From Physella acuta (lineage: Eukaryota > Mollusca > Gastropoda > Physidae), in assembly GCF_028476545.1 (NCBI RefSeq), contig NW_026731783.1, positions 1,544,001 through 1,608,000 on the forward strand: 64,000 nucleotides of DNA, written 5' to 3'. A program made the position numbers and the translations under genes. Shown here piece by piece: positions 11,060 to 21,655 of the stretch (position 1 is its first letter; each line of letters opens with the position of its first letter). The notes beneath the pieces were generated by a model, which ran no database searches, was not told the DNA's origin, and saw nothing but the letters and a program-made list of their open reading frames with translations.

Positions 11060-11945
11060 TTTTCGTTCATAGTGTCATAGGACTATGCTGACACCAGCTG
11101 GTATATGAGTGGTAGGTGCGGGGTGATGGGTGGATGTGTGATAGATACATGAGTGGTAGGCGCGGGGTGATGGGTGTATGTGTGATAGATACATGAGTGG
11201 TGAATGATGGATACAATAATGGCCCTCACACAGACAAACTTGATAAAACTAACACTGGCGACTGAAATCAATTAAGACACATGCAAGACACACGCAAAAC
11301 ACGTTTAAGAAACATTTAAGGCACGTTAAAGAAGCGCTTCCACATTATGATTGTAAGATTTATTAAACACATGTATGATTTAAACGTGTGTGTTAATAAA
11401 AAAACAGTTGTATTAATGCAATAACTATCAACTTCGTAATATATTTTATTGGGAAAATGGCAAGCTGCTATAGCTTTCCACGCGTCTAGCTAAGTACTGG
11501 TAGGATTTCAATTTAATTATGAAATAACAGTAGAAATGACGTGGCTAACTAATGTGATAAATACCATACAGTGTTACATTCATTGAAAATATCCCAACAT
11601 ATATTAAGTAATTACACAATTAGGCTAGAATAAATGGTTTAATATACTATTGTCTTATTCGAAAACATTTCAAGGGCGATAACCGAAAATATAACTTCCA
11701 TAGTAATTTATATCATTGAATTTTCTTTTTTATATAATAACAAAGGCCAATAGTTTCATACAATCAATTAATAAGATACTATATTGATAAACGGAAGCAG
11801 ATTTAGCTTTATTCCTATATGTGGTTTTAAAAAATGGATGACTAAATTAATTACAAAAACAGTGGCTAAGCATTATACATATATCAAAGACCATCAATTC
11901 AGTAACAAATTGACTATTAAACTTGCTGTTTGAGAAATTCCTAAA
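11060..11945 (-). repeat. F1 copy 3, inverted
   Basis: Duplicate of the 7010-7880 copy, carried by the tandem duplication; it differs by a 4-bp deletion near 11208. Confidence 0.85.
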
Positions 11946-12772
11946 TACGTTTCTTCAAATGTAATTTTTAGTTTCATTTTGTGGGAGCAGTGTGATGTGA
12001 GATCACACAGCACATAATTTGACGCTTGGCTTGCCTTAAACAAAGACACCCTCTTCACGCCCCCTAAGACACATCTACCACCTTCCCCTCTGTCCACTTC
12101 ACTCTCAGACATGATAGCCCCACATCCCCTTTAACTGTTCCAACGACCCCACCACCCACTCCATTTACTTATTTAAAGTTCTAAATCTTGCTTCTTACCC
12201 TTCATCTTTCACACAGGAACCTTTTGAAAACTCAATGCGACCAGTATATAAACTGGTCAACATATTTTGTTTCCTTACATAGAAAACGCTTCACTGTCCC
12301 ATTGACCCCCCCCCCCCCCCCCCCCTCTTTGAACAATTTCCTTTCCAATCCCCACCCGGAGTCCTGACACTTTCATTTGACCTTCACCCCTTTTACTGTT
12401 ATCCCATAATTTATTTTATTTAAAAAAAAATCCTATCCTATTTGTATTCTATCAAAAGTACATATAGATGTTAGTACAACTACATTTGTATATTATCTCT
12501 ACACTTTCAAAAAAAATGTTTTTCCTTATCTCATGGTGCACGTTAAAGTATTCAGCATTTAATGAAAAGCGGCTTATAAACTTCCAGTAGAAGACTACCA
12601 GTTTTGATAAAGTCCATGGGCTAACGAGTCTTTTTAACACCATTCTCATCAATATAACTTTCCATCGATACACCGATTCCTATGTGGTAATCATTAACCA
12701 TCCTGTAACAATGTTAACCACTTTCGAGTTCTTTGCCAGCAAATTATCACAATCATTCATTTTATGGTCCTA

Positions 12773-13028
12773 GGACCTTTGACCACAGCGGAGCTTTGAC
12801 CATAGGGGGTTTGACCATAGGGGGTTTGACCACAGCGGAGCTTTGACCATAGGGGCTTTGACTATAGGGGGTTTGACCACATCGGGGCTTTGACCATAGC
12901 GGTGCTTTGACCATAGGGGGTTTGATCATAGGGTGTTTGACCATAGGGGGTTTGACCACAGGTGTTTTCTCAGCAGAGGGTCTTTGATCACAGGTGGTCT
13001 ATCAACGGGTGTTTTATCACAAGCGCTG
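12773..13028 (+). repeat. MULE left terminal inverted repeat
   Basis: About 256 bp made mostly of 14-18-bp subrepeats (CTTTGACCATAGGGG, TTTGACCACAGCGGAG), ending at TTATCACAAGCGCTG. It pairs with 13963-14153; the two arms differ in subrepeat number. Confidence 0.9.
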
Positions 13029-13211
13029 CGTCCGCCTTTGATCATAGGTGTTTTGTCCACATAGTGTCTTTGATCTCAGGTGGTTTGTCCAATGCTGTCC
13101 ATATATGGTAAGGAATTATTTTAAAAGTTGCTAAATTATATTTTAAATTTCGACATGATGTAATAATATGTTAAATCATCATGTATAAATACAAGTCATC
13201 TAAACTACTCT

Positions 13212-13385
13212 ATGTCAAAACCATGGAGAATCTTGGAGAGTAAAGCAGGTCGAAAAAAAGGTAAAGGAACTTTGTTGTATCGTGGTCACGAGTTTTGGCT
13301 ACACAGAGTACGCCAGGACGGGTCACGCGTTTGGCGGTGTACGAAGAAACTTGGAATCAAATGCAAACGATTGGCGATGGTGTAG
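13212..13385 (+). pseudogene. FLYWCH zinc-finger exon of MULE transposase
   Basis: ATG 13212 opens a 57-codon frame ending at TAG 13383. Residues 25-52 show the FLYWCH pattern: LLYRGHEFWLHR, then G-S-R-VWRC and GIKCK. These are the conserved aromatic, W and Cys positions of the domain, but I see no clear final His. FLYWCH fingers bind DNA and sit at the N-terminus of one large class of animal MULE transposases. The lead-in SKPWRILESKAGRKKGKG is basic. The frame stops where it runs out of register into the C-terminal fragment. It was found by reading the sequence, as it is too short for most ORF callers. Confidence 0.8.
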
Positions 13386-13655
13386 CACGAACAAATAACA
13401 TTTGTGAAGGATGGCATTACAGTCTTCAGTCTCTCCTCCAATGTAGTCACCCAACAATGTGGCGTTTCCTTGAAGGTTTACAGATGGACTGCACACGGCA
13501 AAAGACAACTTTCTTGCAAGGTGTCGCATGGGCAAGCTACCCAGCTGAGAAGCGATACAAGATGCTGCACGAAAAAGTACAACGTGCTGTCCAGACATGG
13601 TCAAACAGATGTACTACCATATTTGCGTGCTATAGCACATCTGTCATTTAGTTAA
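13361..13655 (+). pseudogene. MULE transposase C-terminal fragment
   Basis: In the next frame the sequence reads VARTNNICEGWHYSLQ, then HPTMWRFLEGLQ. This is the region after the catalytic core in FLYWCH-MULE transposases, where (R)TNN..EGWH and HP..W.F are strongly conserved. Near 13590 the register shifts again and the family's tail (YLRAIAHLSF-like, 13623-13652) follows in the other frame. About 90 codons remain of a protein usually 500 residues or more. The central DDE domain and SWIM-type region are absent. I conclude that this is a deletion derivative that could move only with help from a full-length relative. Confidence 0.8.
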
Positions 13656-13962
13656 CCCTTTTATGTATTACATCTTTGACTATATTGTTGGCAAGTTTTG
13701 TATCGTTTTATATCCTTTATATATGCTATGTATTTTCAAGTACATCTACATTATTTATTTGTGAAACTTGTTATATGTTGCATTATTTGTGTTTCTTTTA
13801 TATTTTAAATTAAATTTATGAGGCCTAGCACCAGCCTTTATGTGGAGACTAAAATATAGTTCTTGGCCTTTTTAAATACATGTTAATTTCTATTAACGTA
13901 CTCTCAGGAAACATGTATAAAATCGTGTTAATTGTATCACACCTATGTTCAAAGCCGTTAAC
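13656..13962. other. MULE 3' non-coding part
   Basis: AT-rich segment between the transposase tail and the right inverted repeat; no open frame of note. Confidence 0.6.
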
Positions 13963-14153
13963 AGCGCTTGTGATCAAACACCCGTTGATAGACCACCTGT
14001 GATCAAAGACCCTCTGCTGAGAAAACACCTGTGGTAAAACCCCCTATGATCAAACCCCCTATGGTCAAAGCACCGCTATGGTCAAAGGCCAGCTGTGGTC
14101 AAACCCCCTATGGTCAAACCCCCTATGGTCAAAGCACCTGTGGTCAAAGGTCC
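13963..14153 (-). repeat. MULE right terminal inverted repeat
   Basis: About 190 bp, beginning CAGCGCTTGTGATCAAACAC and ending CTGTGGTCAAAGGTCC. It is the inverse of 12773-13028 with fewer TTTGACC subrepeats. Confidence 0.9.
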
Positions 14154-14959
14154 GCGCACCCATTTGATATGCTGGATAGTAGTTGAATTTGTCATTTATT
14201 TAAGTCTATGCTCCTTGTGCTATAAGAATCTGATACACGTTCACCATTGTAATGAAAAGATATCTCATGTTTATATTAAAAAAAAATTGTGGTCGCAGAT
14301 TTTAGTGTGATTAAAATAATTTATTTTGGACGGACATTTTGTTTTCCAACTGTATTACAATATACTGTCAGTGATCAAGTACGAGTGAAGTTTGAAGACA
14401 TTCATCAAATAGAAATAAAGTTAAACTGAGTGACGCTATTTAATCCACAGCAGACACACTGACAGACATACAGACAACCAAACATACACCGTATTCCCAT
14501 CTGTATTTATAACTATAGATACGATATTTGTTTTTAAAAAAATATTGACTTTCTGAATTATGATACATGAAAGATAGCTCTAACGTTTAGTGAAATATTG
14601 AGTGCAATATTTGTGGAATACACAATGTCATATACATTGTTTTGTTTGTTCTTACATGTTGTAGTTGATCGAAAGTAGACAATTAACCACACGTTAAGTA
14701 CATAAAAAAACATTAAAAAAAGAAATAATTTCTTTACTTCAAGACTTTGATTTTCAAACAAACGAAAACTAAATACAAACATAAATTAAGTTGTGTTTTT
14801 TCATTTATTTTACTGAACGAAACCGATACACCTAAATATTTAATAAAATAGTTTGAACCAACAGTTGTTTGTTAATTCGCTGTTTTAATCGACAAAATGC
14901 GATCTTTGAATGTAGGACTTTTAGATTATTTTAACAAAGTGAATTGCATTAAAATCATT

Positions 14960-15175
14960 AGCCATCATGTAGAGAATAGTGGCACATGCAGCAATATCAT
15001 CCAACACTCACTAAAACATATTTTCTCCACATTATAAAGGTAGTTGTACACAACCTCAGCCATACATTCCTCCGTGTAGCTACCCATGTCTAAGGAAGTT
15101 TTTAAAAAACGTGTAACAGGTAGCTCATCATCTGGTGAAACATACCTCACAATCACAGTCAGCTGATCAATTTTA
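14960..15175 (-). pseudogene. Possible hAT transposase scrap (DUF4371-like), copy 1
   Basis: The minus strand reads QLTVIVRYVSPDDELPVTRF, then LDMGSYTEECMAEVVYNYL. This resembles the QLSLVIRYVD...ERFLGF..........LA..I...L stretch of hAT-superfamily transposases with a DUF4371/ZMYM1-like core. Three other copies (17870, 32815, 58275) keep the same layout in module F2, each with its own lesions. Only about 60 codons are present, so the family call is tentative. Alternatively it is an exon of a host gene derived from such a transposase. Confidence 0.4.
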
Positions 15176-15299
15176 GTCCGTCAATTATTGAGTCATTTTT
15201 GGGCCCCAAAGAAAGTTGGGAAACTAACCTAATGCCTGTTTAGCTGATACGTAATTCCTACAGTGTAGGCCTATATAGTGTTGTATTTAAACAAAACGA

Positions 15300-15730
15300 T
15301 TAAATAATTTTAAATTAAAATTGTCAATCAGTTTAAAATTGCCGTACATATGTACTTTTTTATATCAATTTTTAAAATAAAACTAAACGATTAAATAAGC
15401 TTAAATTAAAATTGTCAATCAGTTGAAAATTGCCGTAGTTATGTACTTTTTTAAATCAATTTTTAAAACAAAACTAAATGATTAAATAATTTTAAATTAA
15501 AATTTTCAGTTTAGAATTGCCGTAGATATGTACTTTTTTATATCAAGTTTTAAAACAAAAAAAAACGATTAAATAATTTTAAATTAAACGTGTCAGTTTA
15601 GAATTGCCGTTGTTATGTACTTTTTAAAATCATTTTTTTAAACAAAACTAAACGATTACATAATTTTAAATTAAAATTGTCATTATAGAATTGTCGTAGT
15701 TATGTACTTTTTTATATCAATTTTTAAATC
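15300..15730. repeat. ~85-93-bp tandem repeat, five units
   Basis: Five diverged units contain AAACGATTAAATAA, TTAAATTAAAATTGTCA and ATTGCCGTAGTTATGTAC. The same unit occurs once at 17545-17620 and once at 58075-58160, within the same module, so the array arose here by local expansion. Confidence 0.85.
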
Positions 15731-16059
15731 AAAACTAAACGTGCTTAACAGTTGCCTTTGCTTGAATTTAAACTATTCAAGGGAGACAACAATAACACAC
15801 GTGCATATTTATCAATATCAAGTTCATGGAAAAAAATCTACGTTTAACGTAATAAAAACAACACGCATTAAATGTAGAAAAATGTTTTTATTGTAAACAT
15901 TGTCATATTATTAAGCAAACTACTTTCTTTTTCAAATTATAAGTGTCTATAGTTATATATTTTGAAACAGTAGCCTTTGTGCACATATTTTGCCTTAAAA
16001 TCCGAAACATACGTTTTATAATCGTTCGTTGCGTCCTTCTTAGTTTTCAATTGCTTAAA

Positions 16060-16430
16060 TTTGTATAATTTTAATTCTCGGTAATCCCAATTATTTTTCA
16101 GCTCTACTTAAAAACCCTAATTCCACCCCCCCACCCCGTCCCCTCAGCCCACCTCGCACGCCTAGAAAAAAAAATCCCTTGAATCAGCATTCAATTACAC
16201 ATTTGCATTTTCAGTTTCAGGTTGGTTTTTAATTTATTTATTTTTCTTTATATTTAGACGTTTTGTATTAGATCTATGTATAAGTAAACCATCTTAAATG
16301 AATGAAAGCAGGCTATAAGTAAGAAAGAAATATTACTATTGTAAATCTGTATCAGTTCTCACAAGCCGATGATGAAAACTAATACTAAAGCAAACACACA
16401 ACTGACGCTATAAATTACGTGTCTGGGGTG
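16060..16430 (-). repeat. Dispersed repeat module F3, copy 1
   Basis: Inverse of 38125-38560 and 63465-63910; landmarks are CATCATCGGCTTGTGAG, AGATGGTTTACTTATAC and a G-rich run followed by TTTGGGTTTTTAAGTAG (all on the minus strand). It interrupts the block otherwise shared with 57.4-59 kb, so it is an insertion. No coding content. Confidence 0.8.
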
Positions 16431-16469
16431 AAAATAAAAATAAAAAAAAAAAAAAAATTTTTTTGCCGA

Positions 16470-16680
16470 AAATATTTCACATATTAAATCTAGCCTAGCA
16501 CTGCCCGGGTACCCAGGAATCAATATGTAGTCTGTAATGATTGCAATCAGTTTCTGTGCGAATAATAAACCAACCAAGTACGCAATAACTGCCAGCAATA
16601 ACATTTCTGACAGGGGTTGAAATAACTTAAAGCTCACTCATGAAATTATGCAATATTTATTTGGACCAGCTAACATATGG
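16470..16680 (-). pseudogene. Histone H3-like C-terminal remnant, copy 1
   Basis: The minus-strand frame gives FQPLSEMLLLAVIAYLVGL, then LIAI, an IPG and a final AR. Canonical H3 has FQSSAVMALQEA, AYLVGL, LCAI, IMP and LARR at almost the same spacing. Upstream nucleotides CTGGTCC...ATTGCA..ATTTCA also align with the H3 sequence for LVREIAQDF. The copy at 57532-57760 keeps the same matches and reads IAQ intact. In-frame stops and one-residue shifts show decay. Roughly a third of residues match, so this could be an old H3 retrocopy, a remnant of a divergent H3 variant, or chance. Flanks are shared with the other copy, so they duplicated together. Confidence 0.4.
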
Positions 16681-16889
16681 TCCTATCGTATTATGTTAAG
16701 GTAAACCACATACAATTATAAAGAAGTGTTATTCTGGTCTTTCACCCTGGACCACACTGACCCCATGGTACCAAACACGCATGTGCCCGCCTCTCACTAT
16801 TTGACCGTTGAAGTAAAATACCTGACTGTCCAGTAAATAAAAAAAAGACGTGTGTATGTATAATATATTCGATGATTACTGTTTAAACT

Positions 16890-17250
16890 AACAGGCCAAA
16901 ATGAGAGAGACACATGAACACGATTTAAAAAGACGCAGCCAATGCTAACTAAAAGTCACCACATTGCTCTTAACATTCCTGCACTATTGAGAGAACTTTG
17001 ACAACAGATGGGTTTGTCGTTAACAACTCTCTAACGATTCACACATTTTACATGCCACTGCTATTACTCTAGATACAAAGAGCTGGTCTAAAGAATCTAA
17101 ACTAGTATGACGTTTTAGCAGGACCAACATTTATTTCCCCAATGTCTGGAAATCAAGTTGACCATCTGGATAGTGCCAATGTTTGGAAATCAAGTTGACC
17201 ATCTGGATAGTGCCAATGTTTGGAAATCAAGTTGACCATCTGGATTTGGT
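16890..17250 (+). repeat. Dispersed repeat module F7, copy 1, with 37-bp x3
   Basis: AGGCCAAAATGAGAGAGACA through TTTAGCAGGACCAACATTTA matches 55230-55475 in the same orientation. It ends in three 37-bp tandem units (AATGTCTGGAAATCAAGTTG start, 17141-17246); the other copy has two. Confidence 0.85.
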
Positions 17251-17544
17251 TGTGACAAGAACGCAATAAACAATGACGTCAAATGCAACAAGTTTAACCT
17301 GCAGACAAAAAACACAACACTAATGGCGTCCTCTTCCAATTTTAGAATATAAAGAAATGAACAATTACATTCACATTTGATTTAGATATACATTCTAAAG
17401 ATCTTCTTATCATGACGTAGGCTACTCCCTAAAATGTATACATTTTTCTAATAAACTATATGTTACTTTAAAAAATAGTATTTTAAATTCAATAAATTGC
17501 ACCTGATAAGCAATTAGTTAAAATATGTATTAAATATTGATATT
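17251..17544. other. No gene recognised
   Basis: AT-rich spacer with no support for any feature. Confidence 0.5.
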
Positions 17545-17869
17545 AAAAAAAAACAAGTACATAGTTACGGTACGTCTAAACTGATTGACAATTTAAATTA
17601 AAACACTATTAAAACATTGTGTTGAAATTTAACACTACATACAGTACATGATTTACGTATCAGCTAAACAGGCATTATGTTAGTTCCCCAACTTTCTTTG
17701 GAACCCCAGCATGATTAAATAATTGACTGTCAACTAGCGGAGCAGATGAATAATAAACAACATATAATTTTCTTTCCAGTTAAACAAGAACATTAGGAAT
17801 ATATGTAACCTTATTTTTTATTTATTTTTCTTGTTTTTAATTTCACAAGATAATAGTCTACCCGTTACA

Positions 17870-18015
17870 CATTTTTTGTAACTTCCCTAGACATGGGTAG
17901 CTACATGGGGGAATGTATGGCTGAGGTTGTGTACAACTACCTTTATAATGTGGACAAAGTAAGTTTTAGAAAGTGGATGATATTGTTGTCAGTGCCACTA
18001 TTCTCTACATGATGG
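17870..18015 (+). pseudogene. Possible hAT transposase scrap, copy 2
   Basis: Retains ACATGGGTAGCTACATGG and ATGTATGGCTGAGGTTGTG, the DNA for the MGSY...CMAEVV segment of the 15-kb copy. The upstream RYVSPDDEL part is absent. Confidence 0.4.
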
Positions 18016-18126
18016 CTTATTATTTTAATAGAATATAATTAATCATCAAAATTTTAAAGTTCTAAACTTAAAGATCAAAACATGTCGATTAAAAAAGTGC
18101 ATTGACCAACAACTGTGGTTTATACT

Positions 18127-18453
18127 CAGTGGCGTAGCGAGGTCGGGTATCACCCGGTGCGGCACTTAATGGTGTCACCCCCCGGGGACAAACTTTCATG
18201 TTTTCGATTTGCACCCTCCCCTTCAAGTTTTTGATTTGCACCCCTCCCCCCTCAAACTTTCGACTTGCACCCCCCCCCCCCCCCTCAAGTTTTTGATTTG
18301 CACCCACCCCCTCAAACTTTCGATTTGCAACCCCCCCCCCCTCAAGTTTTTCTCTATATATTTTGCTGTTTTTAGCCTTGGTGTCACCCCCCTAAATGGT
18401 GTCACCCGGTGCGGTCCGCACCCCCCGCCCCCCCCCCCCTCGCTACGCCCCTG
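18127..18453. mobile_element. Non-autonomous hAT element, 327 bp, with TSD
   Basis: Ends are CAGTGGCGTAGCGAGG and, in inverse, CAGGGGCGTAGCGAGG. It is flanked by a perfect 8-bp target duplication TTTATACT (18119-18126 and 18454-18461), the length made by hAT transposases. The interior is poly-C-rich with repeated CTCAAGTTTTTGATTTGCA-like units and GGTGTCACCC motifs. Other module F2 copies lack it at this site. A decayed relative lies inverted at 29584-29912. Confidence 0.9.
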
Positions 18454-18576
18454 TTTATACTATATATTAAACTTTTTCGGTGCATCGATTCAGTTCAGTC
18501 TAATAAATTAGGAGACACAACTTAATTTTGTGCATTTATTTATATTGCATTTCTTTAAAATTAACGTATTGAATAA

Positions 18577-18581
<5 letters not shown>

Positions 18582-18667
<86 letters not shown>
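18582..18667. repeat. (AT)n microsatellite
   Basis: 86 bp of alternating AT, followed by a T-run. The same point in the 33.3-kb and 58.7-kb module copies has only a short T/A run. Confidence 0.98.
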
Positions 18668-18675
<8 letters not shown>

Positions 18676-19100
18676 TTCATCACAAAAGTGTGAGGTTAAT
18701 TTTCTAATTTCGAGCAATTACAAAATGTAAGAACAAAAATACAATGCACGTGAAATTGTGCACTTAACAAATATTGCACTCAATAATTTAGTTAACTTTG
18801 TTTCATTTATCATAATTCAGAAAGTCAATAACTTTCGACAATTGTCTGATGTTTAAGTATAAATAAAGATGGGAATACGGTGTATGTTTGGTTGTTTGTT
18901 TATCTGTCAGTGTGTCTGGTGTAGATTAAATCGTGTCACTCAGTTTAAATCCATTTCAATTTAATGAATGTCTTCAGACTTTATTGGTACTTGATAACTT
19001 ACAGTATCATTTAATACAGTTGAAAAAAATCAAATGTGTCCGTCCAAACAAATATATTTTCCCTTACACTAAAATCTGACCCCGCAAATTGAAAGTAAGC

Positions 19101-19660
19101 ATTTAATTTGACATAAAGAAAAAAATCCTTAACCCTTAAATGCATACCGGTACAAATCTGCAACATACCAGTTACCTTCCCATAAAATATTAGCCTAAAC
19201 ATGTTTTATTATGTGCATCATGTTGTTTGACTGCTACAATGTAAACCTACAGCTTGCGCATGTCTAAGTGACCTAGATTTGTATTACCGAAGAGCCGATC
19301 TCAAATTTGTGCATGATCACAAGGTTTTTTATATCAGCATTTTTGGTTGTCGTTTCAAAGTTCATCAAAGTCAAATAAACTGGTTTTGGAATTTCAAAAA
19401 AAATATGTTTCTGGCAACCTTAGGTATGTATTACATATTGTATGTGTTGTTTTGAAAATCAATTCATAATTTATTTTAAAATCTTCACAAAACTTTGGTT
19501 GCAGTGCTGCAACGTTATGCAAATTGACCTACTTTTGCACTATTTTTTTTTTAATTTATACATCAGCATTGGTGATTATATAGTACCTTGTTTTTCTTCT
19601 AGTTTCAGCATAATCATTAAGAAATCAATGTGAATCAAGGTGAAGAATAATATGAAGTAG
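19101..19660. other. No gene recognised
   Basis: AT-rich sequence after module F2; no domain, RNA gene or repeat boundary is supported. Confidence 0.5.
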
Positions 19661-19664
19661 ATGC

Positions 19665-20010
19665 TCTTGGTGATCCAGAGTATCTTCCTGGATCTAATGG
19701 ACCAGTGTGGACCCTGAATCTCCAGGACCAGTGTGGACCATAGATATCCTGGACCAATGTGGACCCACACTGGTCTTGTAGATCCAGGGTCCAAACTGGT
19801 CCAGGATATCTAGGGTCCACACTGGTCCAGGATATCTAGGGTCCACACTGGTCCAGGATATCTAGGGTCCACACTGGTCCAGGATATCTAGGGTCAACAC
19901 TGGTCTTGTAGATCCAGGGTCCACACTGGTCCAGGATATTTAGGGTCCACACTGGTCCATGATATTTAGGGTCCACACTGGTCCATGATATCTAGGATCA
20001 ACAACTGTCT
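19665..20010. repeat. 26-bp minisatellite
   Basis: About 12 units of GGGTCCACACTGGTCCAGG plus ATATCTA, with variants reading TTGTAGATCC. The unit contains half-palindromic GGTCC/GGACC motifs. Confidence 0.95.
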
Positions 20011-20224
20011 TAAAAAGTATCACCTTACTACATAATGTTGCAGACATGCAACATTTTGGATTTTAATTAAAGAACATGTTTAAACTAAAAATATTTTTTT
20101 ACTTGACTATACTCTTCATATACCCACCAAAACAATATAAACATTTTTTTCAATCATTATTAAAAAGTCATGCATTTAAGGGTTAAGGCAATAAAACATA
20201 AACACAATAACGACAACACCATTA

Positions 20225-20563
20225 GACCGACCTAATCGGTTGTCTTTGATAAATGTATAACGTTTGGCCACTGTTTTGTAATTAATTTATACACCTACTT
20301 TTTAAGACAGATAAATGAACAATAAAAAAATCTGTTTACTTGTATCAATACATTATTTAGCTAATTAATTGTGGGAAATTATCAGCCCTTATTAGTATTT
20401 AAAAAGAAAATGTAATTATATAAATATAATTGTTAAAGTTATTTTTTAAGTTATTGCCCTTGACATGTTTTTGAAATAAGACAGTAGTATTTTGAAAACA
20501 TTTACTTTCATTGCAATTTTAAAAATTAAAAAAAAAACTCTAACCTATTTGCGTATCTACTTA

Positions 20564-20662
<99 letters not shown>

Positions 20663-21150
20663 CTGAATGTAACACTGTATCAGATTTATCACGTTAGTAA
20701 TCTACGTCATTTCTACTGTTATTTCTAATTTGAAATCCTACTAGTACATGGCTGGAGTCGCGGAAAGTTATAGCAGCTTGCCATTTTCCTGACATAATCT
20801 CTTAGGAAGTTGATAAAATATTACATTAATACAATTGTGTTTCAAACACACGTTTAAATCATGTATATGTTTAATATATCTTATACTCAAAATGTTGAAA
20901 TGCGTCTTCAACGTGCCTTAATTGTGTCTTAAATGTGTTTTACATGTGTCGTAAATGATTTCAGTCTACACCAAGACTAGCATATATCTGATACAAGAGT
21001 TTAAAAGGCAGTGTAGGTTTTATAAAGTGTGTCTGTGTTGTATGCAGCCGGCATTGGCCACTCATGTATATATCGCCCATTTACCAATCACCCCGCACCT
21101 ACAACGTATGTATCTATTGCACATCCATTTGTCGAGCGATTAAAATCTGA
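20225..21150 (+). repeat. F1 copy 4, most complete
   Basis: Runs from GACCGACCTAATCGGTTGTC through an (AT)n tract (20571-20660), GTAACACTGTATCAGATTTA and CAGCTTGCCATTTTCC to the 44-bp-like CCCGCACCTACAACG motif. Matches 38640-39035 for its first half and inverse 7010-7880 throughout. Confidence 0.8.
20571..20660. repeat. (AT)n microsatellite
   Basis: 90 bp of alternating TA inside F1; the 38.9-kb copy has only TATATATAGG here. Confidence 0.98.
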
Positions 21151-21364
21151 ATTATTATGATACGTATTGTCTGTTTATAACAGTTGAAGGCTTTACTTGG
21201 TAGTGGCAGGCTTTACATAATTGTAGAACACCGAACCACAGTAGCAGACCATCTCACCGCCCTAACTATAATGATGGAAATCTTGGTGGTCAAATAACGG
21301 TGATGGTTGTAATGGTGGTGATGACGACAAAGAGAATAATGATAGCAGCAGTTTGGTGAATGAG

Positions 21365-21655
21365 CTATAACAATTTCGAGTTTAGATCGTCCACCTTCTC
21401 TATGCCTATACCTAACACATCAGATAGTTGAATCAGCTTTAACAATGTCAAGTTTAGATCGTCCACCTTCTCTATGCCTATACCTAACACACCAGATAGT
21501 TGAATCAGCTTTAACAATGTCGAGTTTAGATCGTCGACCATCTCTATGCCTATACCTAACACACCAGATAGTTGAATCAGCTTTAACAATGTCGAGTTTA
21601 GATCGTCCACCTTCTCTATGCCTATACCTAACACACCATAAAGTTCACCCTTGAC
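21365..21655. repeat. 72-bp minisatellite, four units
   Basis: Unit starts AGTTTAGATCGTCCACCTTC and ends TTGAATCAGCTTTAACAATG. Five to six units of the same sequence lie at 39040-39430. The unit is 24 codons long and open in both orientations, which explains the frames seen here. Confidence 0.95.

Larger units (their letters stand above)
10979..13346. repeat. Distal copy of recent tandem duplication
   Basis: Near-identical to 6914-9276 at an offset of 4061-4070 bp. It continues without a break into the rest of the MULE after 13346, so this flank is the original one and 9276/9277 is the novel junction. Confidence 0.95.
12773..14153 (+). mobile_element. Internally deleted Mutator-like element (FLYWCH-MULE)
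   Basis: Long terminal inverted repeats bound the element: 12773-13028 on the left and about 13963-14153 on the right. Both end in GGACCTTTGACCACAG (in inverse on the right) and both contain runs of TTTGACCATAGGGGG-like subrepeats, then TTTTCTCAGCAGAGGG and GGTCTATCAACGGGTG. Between them are a FLYWCH zinc finger and the C-terminal part of a MULE transposase, joined out of frame, with the DDE catalytic region missing. Such long TIRs with internal subrepeats are known in MULEs. No 9-bp target duplication is visible, perhaps because of decay or end slippage. The element is non-autonomous and inactive. Confidence 0.85.
14330..16810 (-). repeat. Inverted copy of the 57.4-59.05 kb block
   Basis: Read on the minus strand, this block follows the same order as 57400-59050 on the plus strand: GGTACCATGGGGTCAGTGTG, the H3-like segment, a CAAAGGCAACT segment, the GCCGTAGTTATGTACTTTTTT unit, GGCATTAGGTTAGTTTCC-like sequence, the hAT-like scrap and the GACAGACAGACTG-type tail (module F2). 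Differences are the F3 insertion at 16060-16430 and the expansion of one ~90-bp unit to five copies. Confidence 0.8.
17545..19100 (+). repeat. Module F2, copy 2, with two insertions
   Basis: Same order as 32590-33720 and 58170-59130: the AACTTTCTTTGG landmark, hAT-like scrap (17870-18015), CATCGATTCAGTTCAGTC, TTAATTTTCTA near 18700, GTCTGTCAGTGTGTCTGGTG-like tail and TTGGTACTTGATAACT. Two copy-specific events are visible: a 327-bp hAT element at 18127 and an (AT)n tract at 18582. Confidence 0.8.

Noticed and set aside
18530-18730. Ile/Tyr-rich coding frames over AT microsatellites (also 20492, 47908, 53809)
   Set aside because: These are translations of (AT)n tracts.
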